From positions 1-62,343 of the forward strand of contig JACRSG010000003.1 of NCBI GenBank assembly GCA_014305285.1: DNA of 62,343 nucleotides, read 5' to 3'. The DNA is from Campylobacter jejuni. Lineage in GTDB: Bacteria > Campylobacterota > Campylobacteria > Campylobacterales > Campylobacteraceae. A model generated the notes under the pieces. It made no database searches. It was given only the letters and a program-made list of their open reading frames with translations, and was not told where the DNA came from. Both the position numbers and the translations under genes were made by a program. Shown here piece by piece: positions 7,357-18,006 of this stretch (position 1 is the first letter of the stretch; each line of letters begins with the position of its first letter).

Positions 7357-8931
7357 ATGAAAAAATTTGATAATTTAGGTTTGGATGATATAAAGGAAAT
7401 TTTTCATAATTTAAGTTATGATGAATTAAATGTTCATGAAAAAGCAAATAACGAAGGTTTGAGTACGGATAATGATACTTTTTGCGTGGATACAGGGATT
7501 TTCACAGGTAGAAGTCCTAAAGATAAATATTTTGTAAAACAAGATCCATCTAGCAAGTATATAGCTTGGGGAAAGGTAAATCAGCCTATCGCAAAAGAAT
7601 TATTTGACAAGCTTTTAGCGAAAGCAAAACAAGAGTTAAGCGGAAAGAAAATTTATGTTCAGGATGTTTTTTGTGGAGCTTCTTTGCAAAGTCGTAAGGC
7701 AGTAAGATTCGTTACTGAAATTGCATGGCAAGCACATTTTGTTAAAAATATGTTTATTTGTCCAAGTGAAAAAGAGCTTGAAAATTTTAAAGCCGATTTT
7801 ATTGTTTATAATGCTTGCAAATGTATCAATGAAGATTATAAACAAGATGGTTTAAATTCAGAAGTTTTTGTAATCTTTAATATTGAGGAAAATATAGCAG
7901 TTATTGGTGGAACTTGGTATGGGGGAGAAATGAAAAAAGGTATTTTTTCTATGATGAATTATTGGTTACCACTAGAAAATAAACTTTCCATGCATTGTAG
8001 TGCAAATGTCGGAGAGAAAAATGATGTAGCGCTTTTCTTTGGACTTAGTGGCACTGGAAAAACTACACTTTCAACAGATCCAAAAAGAAGACTTATAGGT
8101 GATGATGAACATGGTTGGGATGATGAAGGTGTATTTAATTTCGAGGGTGGCTGTTATGCAAAAACAATCAATCTTGATTCTGAACATGAGCCTGAAATTT
8201 ATGGAGCAATTAAAAGAAACGCACTTTTAGAAAATGTGGTTTTAAGAGCCGATAAGAGTGTTGATTATACCGATGCTTCAAAAACAGAAAATACAAGAGT
8301 TTCTTATCCTATAGAGCATATTGAAAATCATGAGCCTAGTTTAAAAGCAGGCCATCCAAAAAATATTATATTTTTAAGTGCAGATGCTTTTGGAATTTTG
8401 CCTCCGGTGAGCAAATTAAGCAAAGAGCAGGCTATGTATTATTTTTTAAGTGGTTATACAGCAAAAGTAGCTGGAACAGAGCGTGGTATAACAGAGCCTC
8501 AAGCAACTTTTTCAGCTTGTTTTGGAGAACCTTTTATGCCTTTACATCCAACGGTTTATGCAAGATTACTTGGTGAAAAAATTGAAAAACATAAAGTTAA
8601 TGTTTATCTTGTTAATACAGGCTGGAGCGGTGGAAGCTACGGTGTGGGCAAAAGAATGAGTATTAAAGCTACTAGAGCTTGCATCAATGCTATTTTAGAT
8701 GGAAGTATTACAAAATGCGAATTTGAAAATTTTGAAGTATTTAATTTATCTATTCCAAAAACTTTAGAAGGGGTAGAAAGTACGCTTTTAAATCCTATAA
8801 ATACTTGGTCAGATAAAAATGCTTATATTGCAACAAGAGATAAACTAGCGCATATGTTTGTACAAAATTTCAAACGCTATGAAGACGTCAAAGAAGGCAT
8901 TGGGTTTAGCAAATTTGGACCAAAAATTTAA
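7357..8931 (+). CDS. pckA: Phosphoenolpyruvate carboxykinase (ATP)
   Basis: Converts oxaloacetate and ATP to phosphoenolpyruvate and CO2, the entry to gluconeogenesis, which the species needs because it generally does not use glucose. The 524-residue length is normal. The P-loop-like kinase motif [11 protein letters not shown] lies near residue 230, followed by metal-binding GDDEHGW, and GRSPKDKY lies near residue 50. It starts 12 bases after pycB, so the two consecutive steps pyruvate to oxaloacetate to PEP are coexpressed. RBS GCGAGGGAAAA. Confidence 0.97.
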   Translation: MKKFDNLGLDDIKEIFHNLSYDELNVHEKANNEGLSTDNDTFCVDTGIFTGRSPKDKYFVKQDPSSKYIAWGKVNQPIAKELFDKLLAKAKQELSGKKIYVQDVFCGASLQSRKAVRFVTEIAWQAHFVKNMFICPSEKELENFKADFIVYNACKCINEDYKQDGLNSEVFVIFNIEENIAVIGGTWYGGEMKKGIFSMMNYWLPLENKLSMHCSANVGEKNDVALFFGLSGTGKTTLSTDPKRRLIGDDEHGWDDEGVFNFEGGCYAKTINLDSEHEPEIYGAIKRNALLENVVLRADKSVDYTDASKTENTRVSYPIEHIENHEPSLKAGHPKNIIFLSADAFGILPPVSKLSKEQAMYYFLSGYTAKVAGTERGITEPQATFSACFGEPFMPLHPTVYARLLGEKIEKHKVNVYLVNTGWSGGSYGVGKRMSIKATRACINAILDGSITKCEFENFEVFNLSIPKTLEGVESTLLNPINTWSDKNAYIATRDKLAHMFVQNFKRYEDVKEGIGFSKFGPKI

Positions 8932-8940
8932 GGCGTTTAA

Positions 8941-10323
8941 ATGAAAAATGAAATGTGGTCAGGACGTTTTAGTGGTGCAAGTGATGAGCTTTTAAAAGAA
9001 TTTAATGCGAGTTTGAATATAGATAAAACTTTATTTAATGAAGATATACAGGGATCTATAGCACATGCTACAATGCTTGAAAATTGCGGTATTTTAAAAA
9101 AAGAAGAACTAGATGTTATTATAAAAGGCTTAGATCGAGTTAGAAGTGAAATAGAGCAAGGAAAATTTGTTTTTGATATTAAAGATGAAGATATTCATAT
9201 GGCTATAGAAAAGCGTTTGAGTGAGATTATAGGCAGTGAAATTGGTGGAAGACTTCATACTGCAAGAAGTAGGAACGATCAAGTGACTACTGATTTTAAA
9301 CTTTTTGTCAAAAAATCTCATATTGAACTTATAAAGCTTTTAAAAGAATTGATTCAAACCATGCTTGAACATGCTAAAGTGCATAAAAAAACTATTATGC
9401 CAAGTTTTACACATTTACAACATGCCCAGCCTGTGAGTTTTTCTTTTTATATTTTAGCTTATGCTTTTATGCTAATGCGAGATATTAAGCGTTTGCAAAA
9501 TAGTCTAGAACTCGCAGACTTTTCACCACTTGGATCTTGTGCATGTGCGGGAACAAGCTATGCTACCAATCGTGAGTTGAGTGCTAAAATTTTAGGATTT
9601 AAGGATATTATGCTAAATGCTATGGATGGGGTGAGCGATAGGGATTTTGCACTTGATTTGCTTTATGATATAGCAGTTATTTTTACACATACTTCAAGAC
9701 TTTGTGAGGAAATGATTTTGTTTTCTAGCTCGGAATTTTCTTTTATAACTATAAGTGATAGTTTTTCAACAGGAAGTTCTATTATGCCTCAGAAAAAAAA
9801 CCCTGATGTTTGTGAACTTATACGTGGAAAAACAGGGCGTGTTTATGGAAATTTGATTTCTCTTTTAACTATAATGAAAGCTTTACCTTTAGCTTATAAT
9901 AAAGATATGCAAGAAGATAAAGAAGGGCTTTTTGATAGCGTAAAAACCGCTAAAGATAGCTTAATTATCTTAAATGCAATGTTAAAAGAAATACAAATCA
10001 ACAAAGAAAATATGCTTAATGCTTGTAAAAAAGGTCATTTGCTGGCTACTGATTTGGCAGATTATTTAGTACGTGAAAAAAATATTCCTTTTAGAAAAGC
10101 ACATTTTATAGTAGGAAATGTTGTTGCACAAGCTGAAGCACAAGGCATTGATATAAGCGAAATTAAAGATCTTTCAAAAATAGATTCTATATTTGATGAA
10201 AAAGCTATGGAGCTTTTAAATTTTGAAATTTCTTTAAATTCTAAGCAAAGCGAAGGCTCGAGCTCTATTACAAGCGTAGAAAAGCAAATTCAAATTTTGG
10301 AAGACTTTATTGAAAATTTATAA
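8941..10323 (+). CDS. argH: Argininosuccinate lyase
   Basis: Last step of arginine synthesis: argininosuccinate to arginine and fumarate. The 460 residues show the fumarase/aspartase superfamily signature [12 protein letters not shown] near residue 280. SRNDQV and HTARS occur near residue 100, and THLQHAQP, with its conserved His, near 160. It starts 9 bases after pckA and is the last gene of this plus-strand run, converging with ychF. Confidence 0.97.
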   Translation: MKNEMWSGRFSGASDELLKEFNASLNIDKTLFNEDIQGSIAHATMLENCGILKKEELDVIIKGLDRVRSEIEQGKFVFDIKDEDIHMAIEKRLSEIIGSEIGGRLHTARSRNDQVTTDFKLFVKKSHIELIKLLKELIQTMLEHAKVHKKTIMPSFTHLQHAQPVSFSFYILAYAFMLMRDIKRLQNSLELADFSPLGSCACAGTSYATNRELSAKILGFKDIMLNAMDGVSDRDFALDLLYDIAVIFTHTSRLCEEMILFSSSEFSFITISDSFSTGSSIMPQKKNPDVCELIRGKTGRVYGNLISLLTIMKALPLAYNKDMQEDKEGLFDSVKTAKDSLIILNAMLKEIQINKENMLNACKKGHLLATDLADYLVREKNIPFRKAHFIVGNVVAQAEAQGIDISEIKDLSKIDSIFDEKAMELLNFEISLNSKQSEGSSSITSVEKQIQILEDFIENL

Positions 10324-10330
10324 ATAATTT

Positions 10331-10353
10331 GTTTAGACTATTTTTGCCTAAAC
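10331..10353. terminator. Short inverted repeat between argH and ychF
   Basis: GTTTAG and CTAAAC face each other across an 11-base T-rich loop. The right arm contains the ychF stop codon (CTA at 10348-10350 read in reverse). The stem is weak, so this is only a possible bidirectional terminator for the convergent pair. Confidence 0.35.
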
Positions 10354-11451
10354 ATTGAATCTAAAATGCATTACATCACCATCTAAAACGATATAGTCTT
10401 TTCCTTCAAGACGCAGTTTTCCTGCTTCTTTAGTGCCATTTTCGCCTTTATATTGGATATAATCTTCATAAGAAATAACTTCAGCTTTTATAAAGCCTTT
10501 TTCAAAGTCGTTGTGAATTACACTTGCTGCTTTTGGTGCTTTCCAACCTTTTTTGATTGTCCAAGAACGCACTTCAACTGCACCAACGGTAAAATAGCTA
10601 ATCAGTCCAAGTTTAGCAAAAGCAGTGCGTATGATTTGATCAAGACCACTTTCATTAACCCCTAGTGAACTTAAAAATTCATGGCTTTCTTCATCGTTTA
10701 ATTCTACTAATTCTTCTTCGATTTTTGCACAAAGTTTAATAACTTCATGATCATTTTTTTTAGCGTATTCTTTTAAAGCTTTTACATAATTATTATCTTC
10801 GCCAATACCATTTTCATCAACATTTGCACCATAAATTACTTCTTTAGCAGAAAGCAATTTTAATTCTTTAATTAGGGTTTGATAAATTTCGCTTTCTTTT
10901 TTGGGATAAGAACTTGCAGCTAAACCTTTGTTTAAATGATCAAGCAAGGAGTTTGCAAGTTCGAGACTTTCTTTAGCACCTTTTTGATTAGCTTTGGCTT
11001 CTTTGGTGAGTTTTTCTATTTTTTTACTAAGTTGTTCAATATCTGCCAAAATAAGCTCTGTATTAATAATTTCTAGATCACGCAAAGGATCAACTCTGCC
11101 TTCAACATGAGTGATATTTTCTTCATCAAAACAGCGTACTATGTGCAAAATAACTTCAGTTTCACGTATATTTGAAAGAAATTTATTTCCCAAGCCTTCA
11201 CCTTTGCTTGCACCTTTAACAAGCCCAGCGATATCTACAAATTCTATGAAAGAATGCATAATTCTTTCAGGTTTTACGATTTTAGCAAGTTCATTAAGTC
11301 TTAAATCAGGAACTTCAACCATGGCTTTATTGGGTTCTATGGTGCAAAAAGGATAGTTTGCACTTTGAGCATTTTGTGCTTTGGTTAAAGCGTTAAAAGT
11401 TGTTGATTTACCAACATTTGGAAGTCCTACTATGCCTACGCTTAAACTCAT
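10348..11451 (-). CDS. ychF: Ribosome-associated redox/stress GTPase-like ATPase YchF (OLA1 family)
   Basis: Obg-family P-loop protein that prefers ATP in studied members and binds ribosomes. 367 residues: G1 loop GLPNVGKST at residues 9-17, G3 DIAGLVKGAS near 70, a coiled-coil insertion in the middle (ADIEQLSKKIEKL), and a C-terminal TGS domain (VRSWTIKKGWKAP). The ATG overlaps the pepA stop by four bases, so it is translationally coupled as the last gene of the rpiB-ychF operon. Confidence 0.96.
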   Translation of the reverse strand: MSLSVGIVGLPNVGKSTTFNALTKAQNAQSANYPFCTIEPNKAMVEVPDLRLNELAKIVKPERIMHSFIEFVDIAGLVKGASKGEGLGNKFLSNIRETEVILHIVRCFDEENITHVEGRVDPLRDLEIINTELILADIEQLSKKIEKLTKEAKANQKGAKESLELANSLLDHLNKGLAASSYPKKESEIYQTLIKELKLLSAKEVIYGANVDENGIGEDNNYVKALKEYAKKNDHEVIKLCAKIEEELVELNDEESHEFLSSLGVNESGLDQIIRTAFAKLGLISYFTVGAVEVRSWTIKKGWKAPKAASVIHNDFEKGFIKAEVISYEDYIQYKGENGTKEAGKLRLEGKDYIVLDGDVMHFRFNV

Positions 11452-12899
11452 TGATTTTTCCTTAAAATTTGAATTAAATAATTAACACACATTCTAACTC
11501 CAGCTCCACCTGCACCAAAACTAGAATATCCCCAAGATTTTTCTGTATAAGCAGGTCCTGCTATATCAAGATGTAGCCATTTGTCTTTATATTCTTTGCG
11601 AATAAATTTATCTAAAAATAATCCCGCAGTAATTGCACCTCCATAGCGACTAGAGGCAGTGTTGCTTACATCAGCAATATTTGATTTTATAAGTTCTCTT
11701 AAGTGGGGATTGAAATGTAAGATTGTGGTATATTCCCCACTTTTTTTAGAGCTTAGATAAAAATCATTTTGTAATTCTTCATTATTTCCCATAATAGCAC
11801 TTGTAAATTCTCCAAGTCCTACAACGCAAGCTCCAGTAAGTGTTGCCATATCGATAAGTAAATCAGGTTTTAAATCCTGTGCGAAAGAAAGACAATCAGC
11901 TAAAACCAAACGTCCTTCCGCATCAGTATTTCTTACTTCTATGCTTACACCTTCACGACTGATTAACACATCATCAGGCTTATAAGCATTACCACCTATC
12001 ATGTTTTCAGTTGCGCCTAAAATACAATGTACTTCTAAATTTAAAGCAAGTTCAGCTACGGCTTTTATAATCCCCATTGCTGCTGCTGCACCGCTTTTGT
12101 CAGCTTTCATCGTAAGCATAAAATCAGCTGGTTTTAAACTTAATCCACCGCTATCGTAAGTTAAGCCTTTTCCAACAAATACAACACGTTTTTTTGAATT
12201 TTTAGCTTTATAGCTTAGATGAATGAGGCGTGGTGGGTGTACTGAGGCACGATTTACTGCTAAAAAGGCGTTCATTTTTTCTTTGGCTAAAAATTTTTCA
12301 TCATAAATTTTACAAGTGATGTTTTTATTTTCTTTAGCCAAATTTTGTGCGTCTTCTGCCATTTTGAGAGGGGTGTAAATTTCAGGAATTTCATTGACTA
12401 TATTTTTAGTAAAATTTGTAGCATTAGCTAAAATTTCTCCACGCTCTAAACCTATCTTAGCCTCGTCTTTATTAAATTTCTTGCCATTTAATTCTTCGCT
12501 TGAAATAATGAATTTTTCCAAAGTGCTTGTTTTTTTCTCGCTTTTATATTTATCAAATTTATAAGCTCCAAAAAGCACGCCTTCAACTAAAGATGCAAAG
12601 CTTCTAACGACACAATCTCCTATTATACTAGGAAGTTTTATGCTTTTAATATTCAGTTTCTCAAGGGTTTTATATGCTGTGTAAAGGGTTAATCTTATAT
12701 CTTCATAAGCAAGACTTTTAAGCTCTAAATAAAGCTTTTTATTATTTAAGTCTAATAATACACCTTCGCCTTTGTAATTATTAAGTTTAAAAAAATCTTT
12801 TTCTTTGCTAAAATTTTTCAAATTTTTATCTTGTATAAAAACAAGTTCAAAGTCTGCTTTTATAGCATCTAGTTTTTTATCATTTAATTCAAAATTCAT
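11448..12899 (-). CDS. pepA: Leucyl aminopeptidase (M17)
   Basis: Cytosolic two-metal aminopeptidase that removes N-terminal residues, giving free amino acids, the main carbon source of this genus. 483 residues. The poorly conserved N-terminal domain is followed by the catalytic domain with VGKGLTYDSGG (metal-binding Lys and Asp, near residue 247), MKADKSGAAA and the family signature NTDAEGRL near residue 328. It overlaps both neighbours by four bases. Confidence 0.96.
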   Translation of the reverse strand: MNFELNDKKLDAIKADFELVFIQDKNLKNFSKEKDFFKLNNYKGEGVLLDLNNKKLYLELKSLAYEDIRLTLYTAYKTLEKLNIKSIKLPSIIGDCVVRSFASLVEGVLFGAYKFDKYKSEKKTSTLEKFIISSEELNGKKFNKDEAKIGLERGEILANATNFTKNIVNEIPEIYTPLKMAEDAQNLAKENKNITCKIYDEKFLAKEKMNAFLAVNRASVHPPRLIHLSYKAKNSKKRVVFVGKGLTYDSGGLSLKPADFMLTMKADKSGAAAAMGIIKAVAELALNLEVHCILGATENMIGGNAYKPDDVLISREGVSIEVRNTDAEGRLVLADCLSFAQDLKPDLLIDMATLTGACVVGLGEFTSAIMGNNEELQNDFYLSSKKSGEYTTILHFNPHLRELIKSNIADVSNTASSRYGGAITAGLFLDKFIRKEYKDKWLHLDIAGPAYTEKSWGYSSFGAGGAGVRMCVNYLIQILRKNQ

Positions 12900-13492
12900 G
12901 ATTTTTTCCTTTTGTCTTTAAGTATAGCTTTTTCCATTTGTTTAAAGCCAGATAATAAAAGAGATAAAAAAGCCATAATAATAATGGCTGCATAATACCA
13001 ATGTTCTTCACCCCAAGCGACCATTTTCCAAATTTCTTCTCCAAAATACCAAGCTAGAAGTATAGTGATTGATGCCCAAACCCAAGCACTAAAAAGATTG
13101 ATGATGGCAAATTTTTTTGCACTATAACGTGTAATTCCTATGCTCATAGGTATAATGGTTCTAAAGCCATACATATAGCGCTGTATAAAAATGATAGGCC
13201 AGCCAAAACGTTGTAAAAGTAAGTGTGCTACCGCAAATTTACGTCTTTGGGTTTTTAATTTTTTTTGTATATAGCGTTTGTTATATCTTCCTATGTAGAA
13301 ATATATTTGATCACCTACAAAACCACCAAGTCCTGCTATAAATATGACAAAGCCTAAATTTACATGTCCTTGATGAGCAAAAATACCTGCTAAAATTAAA
13401 GCCAACTCTCCTTCTAAAATACACCATAAAAAAATAATAATATAAGCTAGATCTTTGTATTGGTAAAGTAAGTTTTTTAAAAATTCTTCCAT
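12896..13492 (-). CDS. DedA/SNARE-associated family membrane protein
   Basis: Inner-membrane protein of 198 residues with four or five hydrophobic segments. The family hallmark is present: ILWCILEGELALILAG in place of the usual E-x-x-x-P segment, GDQIYFYIGR, and FIQRYMYGFRTIIPMSIGI with the conserved Arg and Gly. DedA proteins are thought to flip phospholipids or undecaprenyl phosphate, but the substrate here is unknown. It lies 18 bases after apt and its stop overlaps the pepA start. Confidence 0.88.
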   Translation of the reverse strand: MEEFLKNLLYQYKDLAYIIIFLWCILEGELALILAGIFAHQGHVNLGFVIFIAGLGGFVGDQIYFYIGRYNKRYIQKKLKTQRRKFAVAHLLLQRFGWPIIFIQRYMYGFRTIIPMSIGITRYSAKKFAIINLFSAWVWASITILLAWYFGEEIWKMVAWGEEHWYYAAIIIMAFLSLLLSGFKQMEKAILKDKRKKS

Positions 13493-13510
13493 TTGTGCCT
13501 TTCTATAGTT

Positions 13511-14059
13511 TTAAATTTCTAAAACACTATAAACTGAAGTAAGTTTTTCAAGTTTATTTGCTCCATTTAAATCTTTAAGATTCATTAAAAAACAAGCTTC
13601 AATGCATTTTGCTTCAGCTTTTTGAATGAGTTCATATGAAGCTATTGCTGTTCCGCCAGTTGCTATTAAATCATCTACAAGTAAAACTCTTGCATTTTGA
13701 ATATTTTTAAACGCATCTTTATGAAGCTCTACTTTATCGCTACCATATTCAAGATCATATTCGCAGCTAAAGGTTTCAGAAGGGAGTTTTCCAGGTTTTC
13801 TAATAGGTACAAAAGGAAGATTAAGTTTTGCACAAATCATAGATGCAAAGATAAACCCTCTGCTTTCTGTTCCCGCTATGAAGTCTAGATTGTAATCTTT
13901 ATAGCGTTCTTTTAAATGTTTAAGTAGAAAATTTAAAGCCTCTTTATTATTTAGTAGGGTGGTAATATCTCTAAAAATAATTCCTTTTTTCGGAAAATCA
14001 GGGATAATTCTAATGCTATCAAGCAGATATTTTTGTTCTTCTTGTGTTAGTTTTATCAT
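13511..14059 (-). CDS. apt: Adenine phosphoribosyltransferase
   Basis: Salvages adenine with PRPP to AMP. The 182-residue length is normal. The PRPP loop [14 protein letters not shown] lies near residue 127, and FRDITTLL and ESRGFIFA, with the family's substrate-contact residues, are upstream. The ATG overlaps the stop of the coiled-coil gene before it, so translation is coupled. prs, which makes PRPP, is elsewhere in this window. Confidence 0.96.
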   Translation of the reverse strand: MIKLTQEEQKYLLDSIRIIPDFPKKGIIFRDITTLLNNKEALNFLLKHLKERYKDYNLDFIAGTESRGFIFASMICAKLNLPFVPIRKPGKLPSETFSCEYDLEYGSDKVELHKDAFKNIQNARVLLVDDLIATGGTAIASYELIQKAEAKCIEACFLMNLKDLNGANKLEKLTSVYSVLEI

Positions 14060-14388
14060 AATAATGCCTCGATTTTTGCTTCTAATTCTTTAATTCTTTG
14101 TCTTAGTTTGTCATTTTCTAAACGATATTGAGAATTTCTAGTTCTTAAAGATGTAAGGTCTGCTTTGATTTTATTAAGTTCTTCTGTGAGTATATCTATG
14201 TTTCCAAGACTTCTTTGAAGTTGGATTTGTAGTTTTCTAATGACAATCTCAGTGTCATCAAGATTGTTTTTTATAAAATCTTTTGATGTTTTTTCTTTAT
14301 TAAGTAGAGTTTTATAGTAAAACAACATTACAATCAGATAAATAGTTGCGCAAATTAATATAGTTAAAACAAGCCAGTTTGCAAACAT
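14056..14388 (-). CDS. Small membrane-anchored coiled-coil protein
   Basis: 110 residues. One N-terminal membrane helix (about residues 4-25) is followed by a continuous coiled coil to the C-terminus, including [15 protein letters not shown]-like heptads and [17 protein letters not shown] cannot assign a function. Architecture suggests a membrane-tethered scaffold. It sits between rpiB and apt, with its start overlapping the rpiB stop by one base. Confidence 0.75.
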   Translation of the reverse strand: MFANWLVLTILICATIYLIVMLFYYKTLLNKEKTSKDFIKNNLDDTEIVIRKLQIQLQRSLGNIDILTEELNKIKADLTSLRTRNSQYRLENDKLRQRIKELEAKIEALL

Positions 14389-14825
14389 TATATTTTTACC
14401 TCAATTTTTTGAATTCTTTGCATATGTCTTCCTTCTTCAAAAGGAGTTTGAATGAATTTTTCTATAATATTTATAGCTAATTCAACCCCGATTAATCTTC
14501 CGCCTAATGCTAAAACATTGGCATCATTATGTCTTCTTGCAAGTTCTGCACTTAAGCTTTCATGACATAATGCACAACGAATGTTTTTATGACGATTTGC
14601 TGCAATAGAAATTCCAATTCCACTTCCGCAAACAAGAATGCCAAAGCTTTGTTCATCTATTTTTTCAGCAAGCAAATGTGCATAATCAGGATAATCACAG
14701 GTTGCACAAGTATTTGCTCCTAAATCGTTAAAAATTATATTTTTTTGTTTCAAAAATACGCAAATTTTCTCTTTTAATTCAAAACCAGCATGATCACTAG
14801 CAATGTAAATTTTTTCCCTAAGCAT
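14388..14825 (-). CDS. rpiB: Ribose-5-phosphate isomerase B
   Basis: Interconverts ribulose-5-phosphate and ribose-5-phosphate in the non-oxidative pentose pathway, feeding PRPP synthesis. Motifs: ASDHAGFELKEK at the N-terminus, the active-site Cys in CGSGIGISIAANR, and RRHNDANVLALGGR. I start at the ATG 14823-14825, six bases after AGGAA. An in-frame GTG five codons upstream has no ribosome-binding site. It is the first gene of the six-gene minus-strand operon through ychF. Confidence 0.93.
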   Translation of the reverse strand: MLREKIYIASDHAGFELKEKICVFLKQKNIIFNDLGANTCATCDYPDYAHLLAEKIDEQSFGILVCGSGIGISIAANRHKNIRCALCHESLSAELARRHNDANVLALGGRLIGVELAINIIEKFIQTPFEEGRHMQRIQKIEVKI

Positions 14826-14990
14826 TGGTTTCCTAATCACTATATAAAATAAGATAAAAATCTAATCTTACCATATTAAATCATAAAAACAGCTTTTCTT
14901 TATTTAAAAATAAGCTTTATTTTTCTTTATATTATGTTAGAATTAGGTGGCAAGAAAAATAAAATTTCAATAAATTAAGAGGAGAAGAAA

Positions 14991-15545
14991 GTGAAGCTCA
15001 TACTCATAGGATCTTCAACAGGTGGTCCTAATCAGCTTAAATTTCTTTTAAAGGATATTGATGTAAAAAATACTTGTGTAGTTATAGCTCAGCACATGAG
15101 TGCCAGTTTTATTCCATCTTTTGTGGGGCAATTTAATAAAGAAGCTTTTAGTGAAGTGTGCTTATTGAACGATAAAGAGATATTAAGCAATAAAATTTAT
15201 ATTTGCCCTAAAAATACTATTTTATCTGGAAATTTAAATATTGTAGCCGCTTGGCAAGATGTGGCTTCAAGCTTTAAACCGAGTGTGGATTTACTTTTTC
15301 ATTCCGCTGTTTCTTTGGCAAAAACAAATAAAATACTTGCTATTATTTTAACGGGCATGGGAGATGATGGCGCAAAAGGTTTATTTGAGCTTTATAAAAC
15401 AGGAGTTAGATGTTTATGTGAGAATGAAGCAGATAGCGTCGTTTATGGTATGCCAAAAAGAGCAAAAGATATGAATCCGCATTTACAACCTATGAGCTTA
15501 AAAGAAATTAAAAAAGAAATTGTAAATTTTATTGTTCAGGATTAA
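14991..15545 (+). CDS. cheB: CheB-type protein-glutamate methylesterase lacking a receiver domain
   Basis: Removes methyl groups from chemoreceptor glutamates, resetting chemotaxis sensitivity. 184 residues covering only the catalytic domain: the nucleophile lies in GSSTGGP (residues 7-13), His in QHMSASF, and Asp in LTGMGDDGAKGL. The N-terminal receiver of classical CheB is absent and no remnant is visible upstream, so CheA phosphorylation cannot regulate it in the usual way. GTG start with strong AGAGGAGA. It is followed after 15 bases by cheR. Confidence 0.93.
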   Translation: MKLILIGSSTGGPNQLKFLLKDIDVKNTCVVIAQHMSASFIPSFVGQFNKEAFSEVCLLNDKEILSNKIYICPKNTILSGNLNIVAAWQDVASSFKPSVDLLFHSAVSLAKTNKILAIILTGMGDDGAKGLFELYKTGVRCLCENEADSVVYGMPKRAKDMNPHLQPMSLKEIKKEIVNFIVQD

Positions 15546-15560
15546 TAAAAGGAAAATTGC

Positions 15561-16349
15561 ATGGAAAAAAAAATAACTCCTAGCGAATTGGAACTTAATG
15601 AATTTATAAAAATTATCAACGAAATGAGCGGTATTGATTTAACCGATAAAAAAAATATACTAGCTTTAAAGTTGAATAAATTTCTTGAAGGAACTAATAC
15701 TAAAAATTTTTCCGAATTTTTGGGAAAATTAAAAAGCAATAGACAACTTAAACAAGAAACTTTAGATTTTGTAACCATAGGTGAAACTTATTTTTTAAGA
15801 GAATTGGCTCAATTGAAAGAAATAATTTATTATGCCAAAAGCTTAGAAAAGAGAGTAAATATCCTAAGCGCCCCTTGTTCAAGTGGAGAAGAAGTATATT
15901 CTTTGGCATTATTGGCTGCACAGAATTTTATTAAAGATATGTATATTTTAGGCGTTGATATTAATTCAAGTGTGATTGAAAAAGCAAAACTTGGAAAATA
16001 TCAAGGAAGAACTTTACAGCGATTGAGCGAGAGTGAAAAAAGAAGGTTTTTTTTAGAAAACGAAGATAAATTTTATACTATTAATAAAAATGAGCTTTGT
16101 ACTTGTAAATTTGAACTTTGCAATGTTTTTGAAGAAAAATTTTCAAGATTGGGAAAATTTGATATTATAGCTTCTAGAAATATGATTATTTATTTTGATC
16201 ATGAATCAAAACTAAAACTTATGGAGAGATTTTATAGAATTTTAAATGATAAAGGAAGGCTTTATGTTGGTAATGCTGATTTAGTTCCAGAGACTATTTA
16301 TTTTAAAAAGATTTTCTCTCCAAGAGGCGTTTACTATGAAAAAGTATAA
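15561..16349 (+). CDS. cheR: Chemotaxis protein methyltransferase CheR
   Basis: Methylates chemoreceptor glutamates with SAM, opposing CheB. 262 residues: an N-terminal helical domain, then the Rossmann domain with LSAPCSSGEEVYSLA near residue 98 (family form SAxCSxGEExYS) and SRNMIIYFDHESK near residue 210. It has no C-terminal receptor-binding pentapeptide tether extension. Paired with cheB. Confidence 0.95.
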   Translation: MEKKITPSELELNEFIKIINEMSGIDLTDKKNILALKLNKFLEGTNTKNFSEFLGKLKSNRQLKQETLDFVTIGETYFLRELAQLKEIIYYAKSLEKRVNILSAPCSSGEEVYSLALLAAQNFIKDMYILGVDINSSVIEKAKLGKYQGRTLQRLSESEKRRFFLENEDKFYTINKNELCTCKFELCNVFEEKFSRLGKFDIIASRNMIIYFDHESKLKLMERFYRILNDKGRLYVGNADLVPETIYFKKIFSPRGVYYEKV

Positions 16350-16454
16350 ATTGTAAAAAACTACTAAAAGTTACACTTTAGAAATTTATTAGTAAAAATA
16401 AGTTATATTTTGAAGTAGTTTTCTTTATTTAATGATAGAATAATTTTATATTTA

Positions 16455-16462
16455 GTTAAAAT
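16455..16462 (+). promoter_or_regulatory. Possible -10 of the peb1 operon
   Basis: GTTAAAAT fits the Campylobacter extended -10 and sits 14 bases before the TTG start of pebC, in an AT-rich 126-base gap after cheR. The implied leader is very short. No clear -35 is seen, as expected for the species. Confidence 0.35.
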
Positions 16463-16475
16463 ATAAGGAAAAAAC

Positions 16476-17204
16476 TTGATTGAATTAAAAAATGTAAATA
16501 AATACTACGGAACTCATCATGTTCTAAAGAATATTAATCTTTCTGTTAAAGAAGGCGAGAAACTTGTTATTATAGGTCCAAGTGGAAGTGGAAAAAGTAC
16601 AACTATCCGTTGTATGAATGGGCTTGAAGAAGTTAGTTCAGGTGAGGTCGTAGTTAATAATCTTGTTTTAAATCATAAAAATAAAATTGAAATTTGTCGA
16701 AAATACTGTGCAATGGTTTTTCAGCATTTTAATTTATACCCACATATGACGGTTTTACAAAATTTAACCTTAGCTCCAATGAAACTTCAAAAAAAATCTA
16801 AAAAAGAAGCTGAAGAAACAGCTTTTAAGTATTTAAAAGTCGTAGGTTTAGTGGATAAAGCAAATGTTTATCCAGCAACTCTTTCAGGTGGTCAACAACA
16901 ACGTGTTGCTATAGCAAGATCACTTTGTACTAAAAAACCCTATATTTTATTTGATGAACCTACTTCAGCACTTGATCCAGAAACCATACAAGAGGTTTTA
17001 GATGTAATGAAGGAGATTTCATATCAAAGCAATACTACTATGGTAGTTGTTACACATGAAATGGGTTTTGCAAAAGAAGTAGCAGATAGGATTATTTTTA
17101 TGGAAGATGGTGCTATCGTAGAAGAAAATATTCCTGGTGAATTTTTCTCAAATCCAAAAACCGAAAGAGCACGACTCTTTTTAGGCAAAATTCTTAAAAA
17201 TTAA
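16476..17204 (+). CDS. pebC: PEB1 system ABC transporter ATP-binding protein
   Basis: Energises the aspartate/glutamate importer served by Peb1A. 242 residues with Walker A GPSGSGKST near residue 35, signature LSGGQQQR near 137, Walker B ILFDEPTSALD near 157 and the H-loop His in VVVTHEMGF. It belongs to the polar amino-acid uptake class (GlnQ type). TTG start preceded by AAGGAAAA. First gene of pebC-peb1A-permease-permease. Confidence 0.96.
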   Translation: MIELKNVNKYYGTHHVLKNINLSVKEGEKLVIIGPSGSGKSTTIRCMNGLEEVSSGEVVVNNLVLNHKNKIEICRKYCAMVFQHFNLYPHMTVLQNLTLAPMKLQKKSKKEAEETAFKYLKVVGLVDKANVYPATLSGGQQQRVAIARSLCTKKPYILFDEPTSALDPETIQEVLDVMKEISYQSNTTMVVVTHEMGFAKEVADRIIFMEDGAIVEENIPGEFFSNPKTERARLFLGKILKN

Positions 17205-18005
<801 letters not shown>

Positions 18006-18006
18006 T

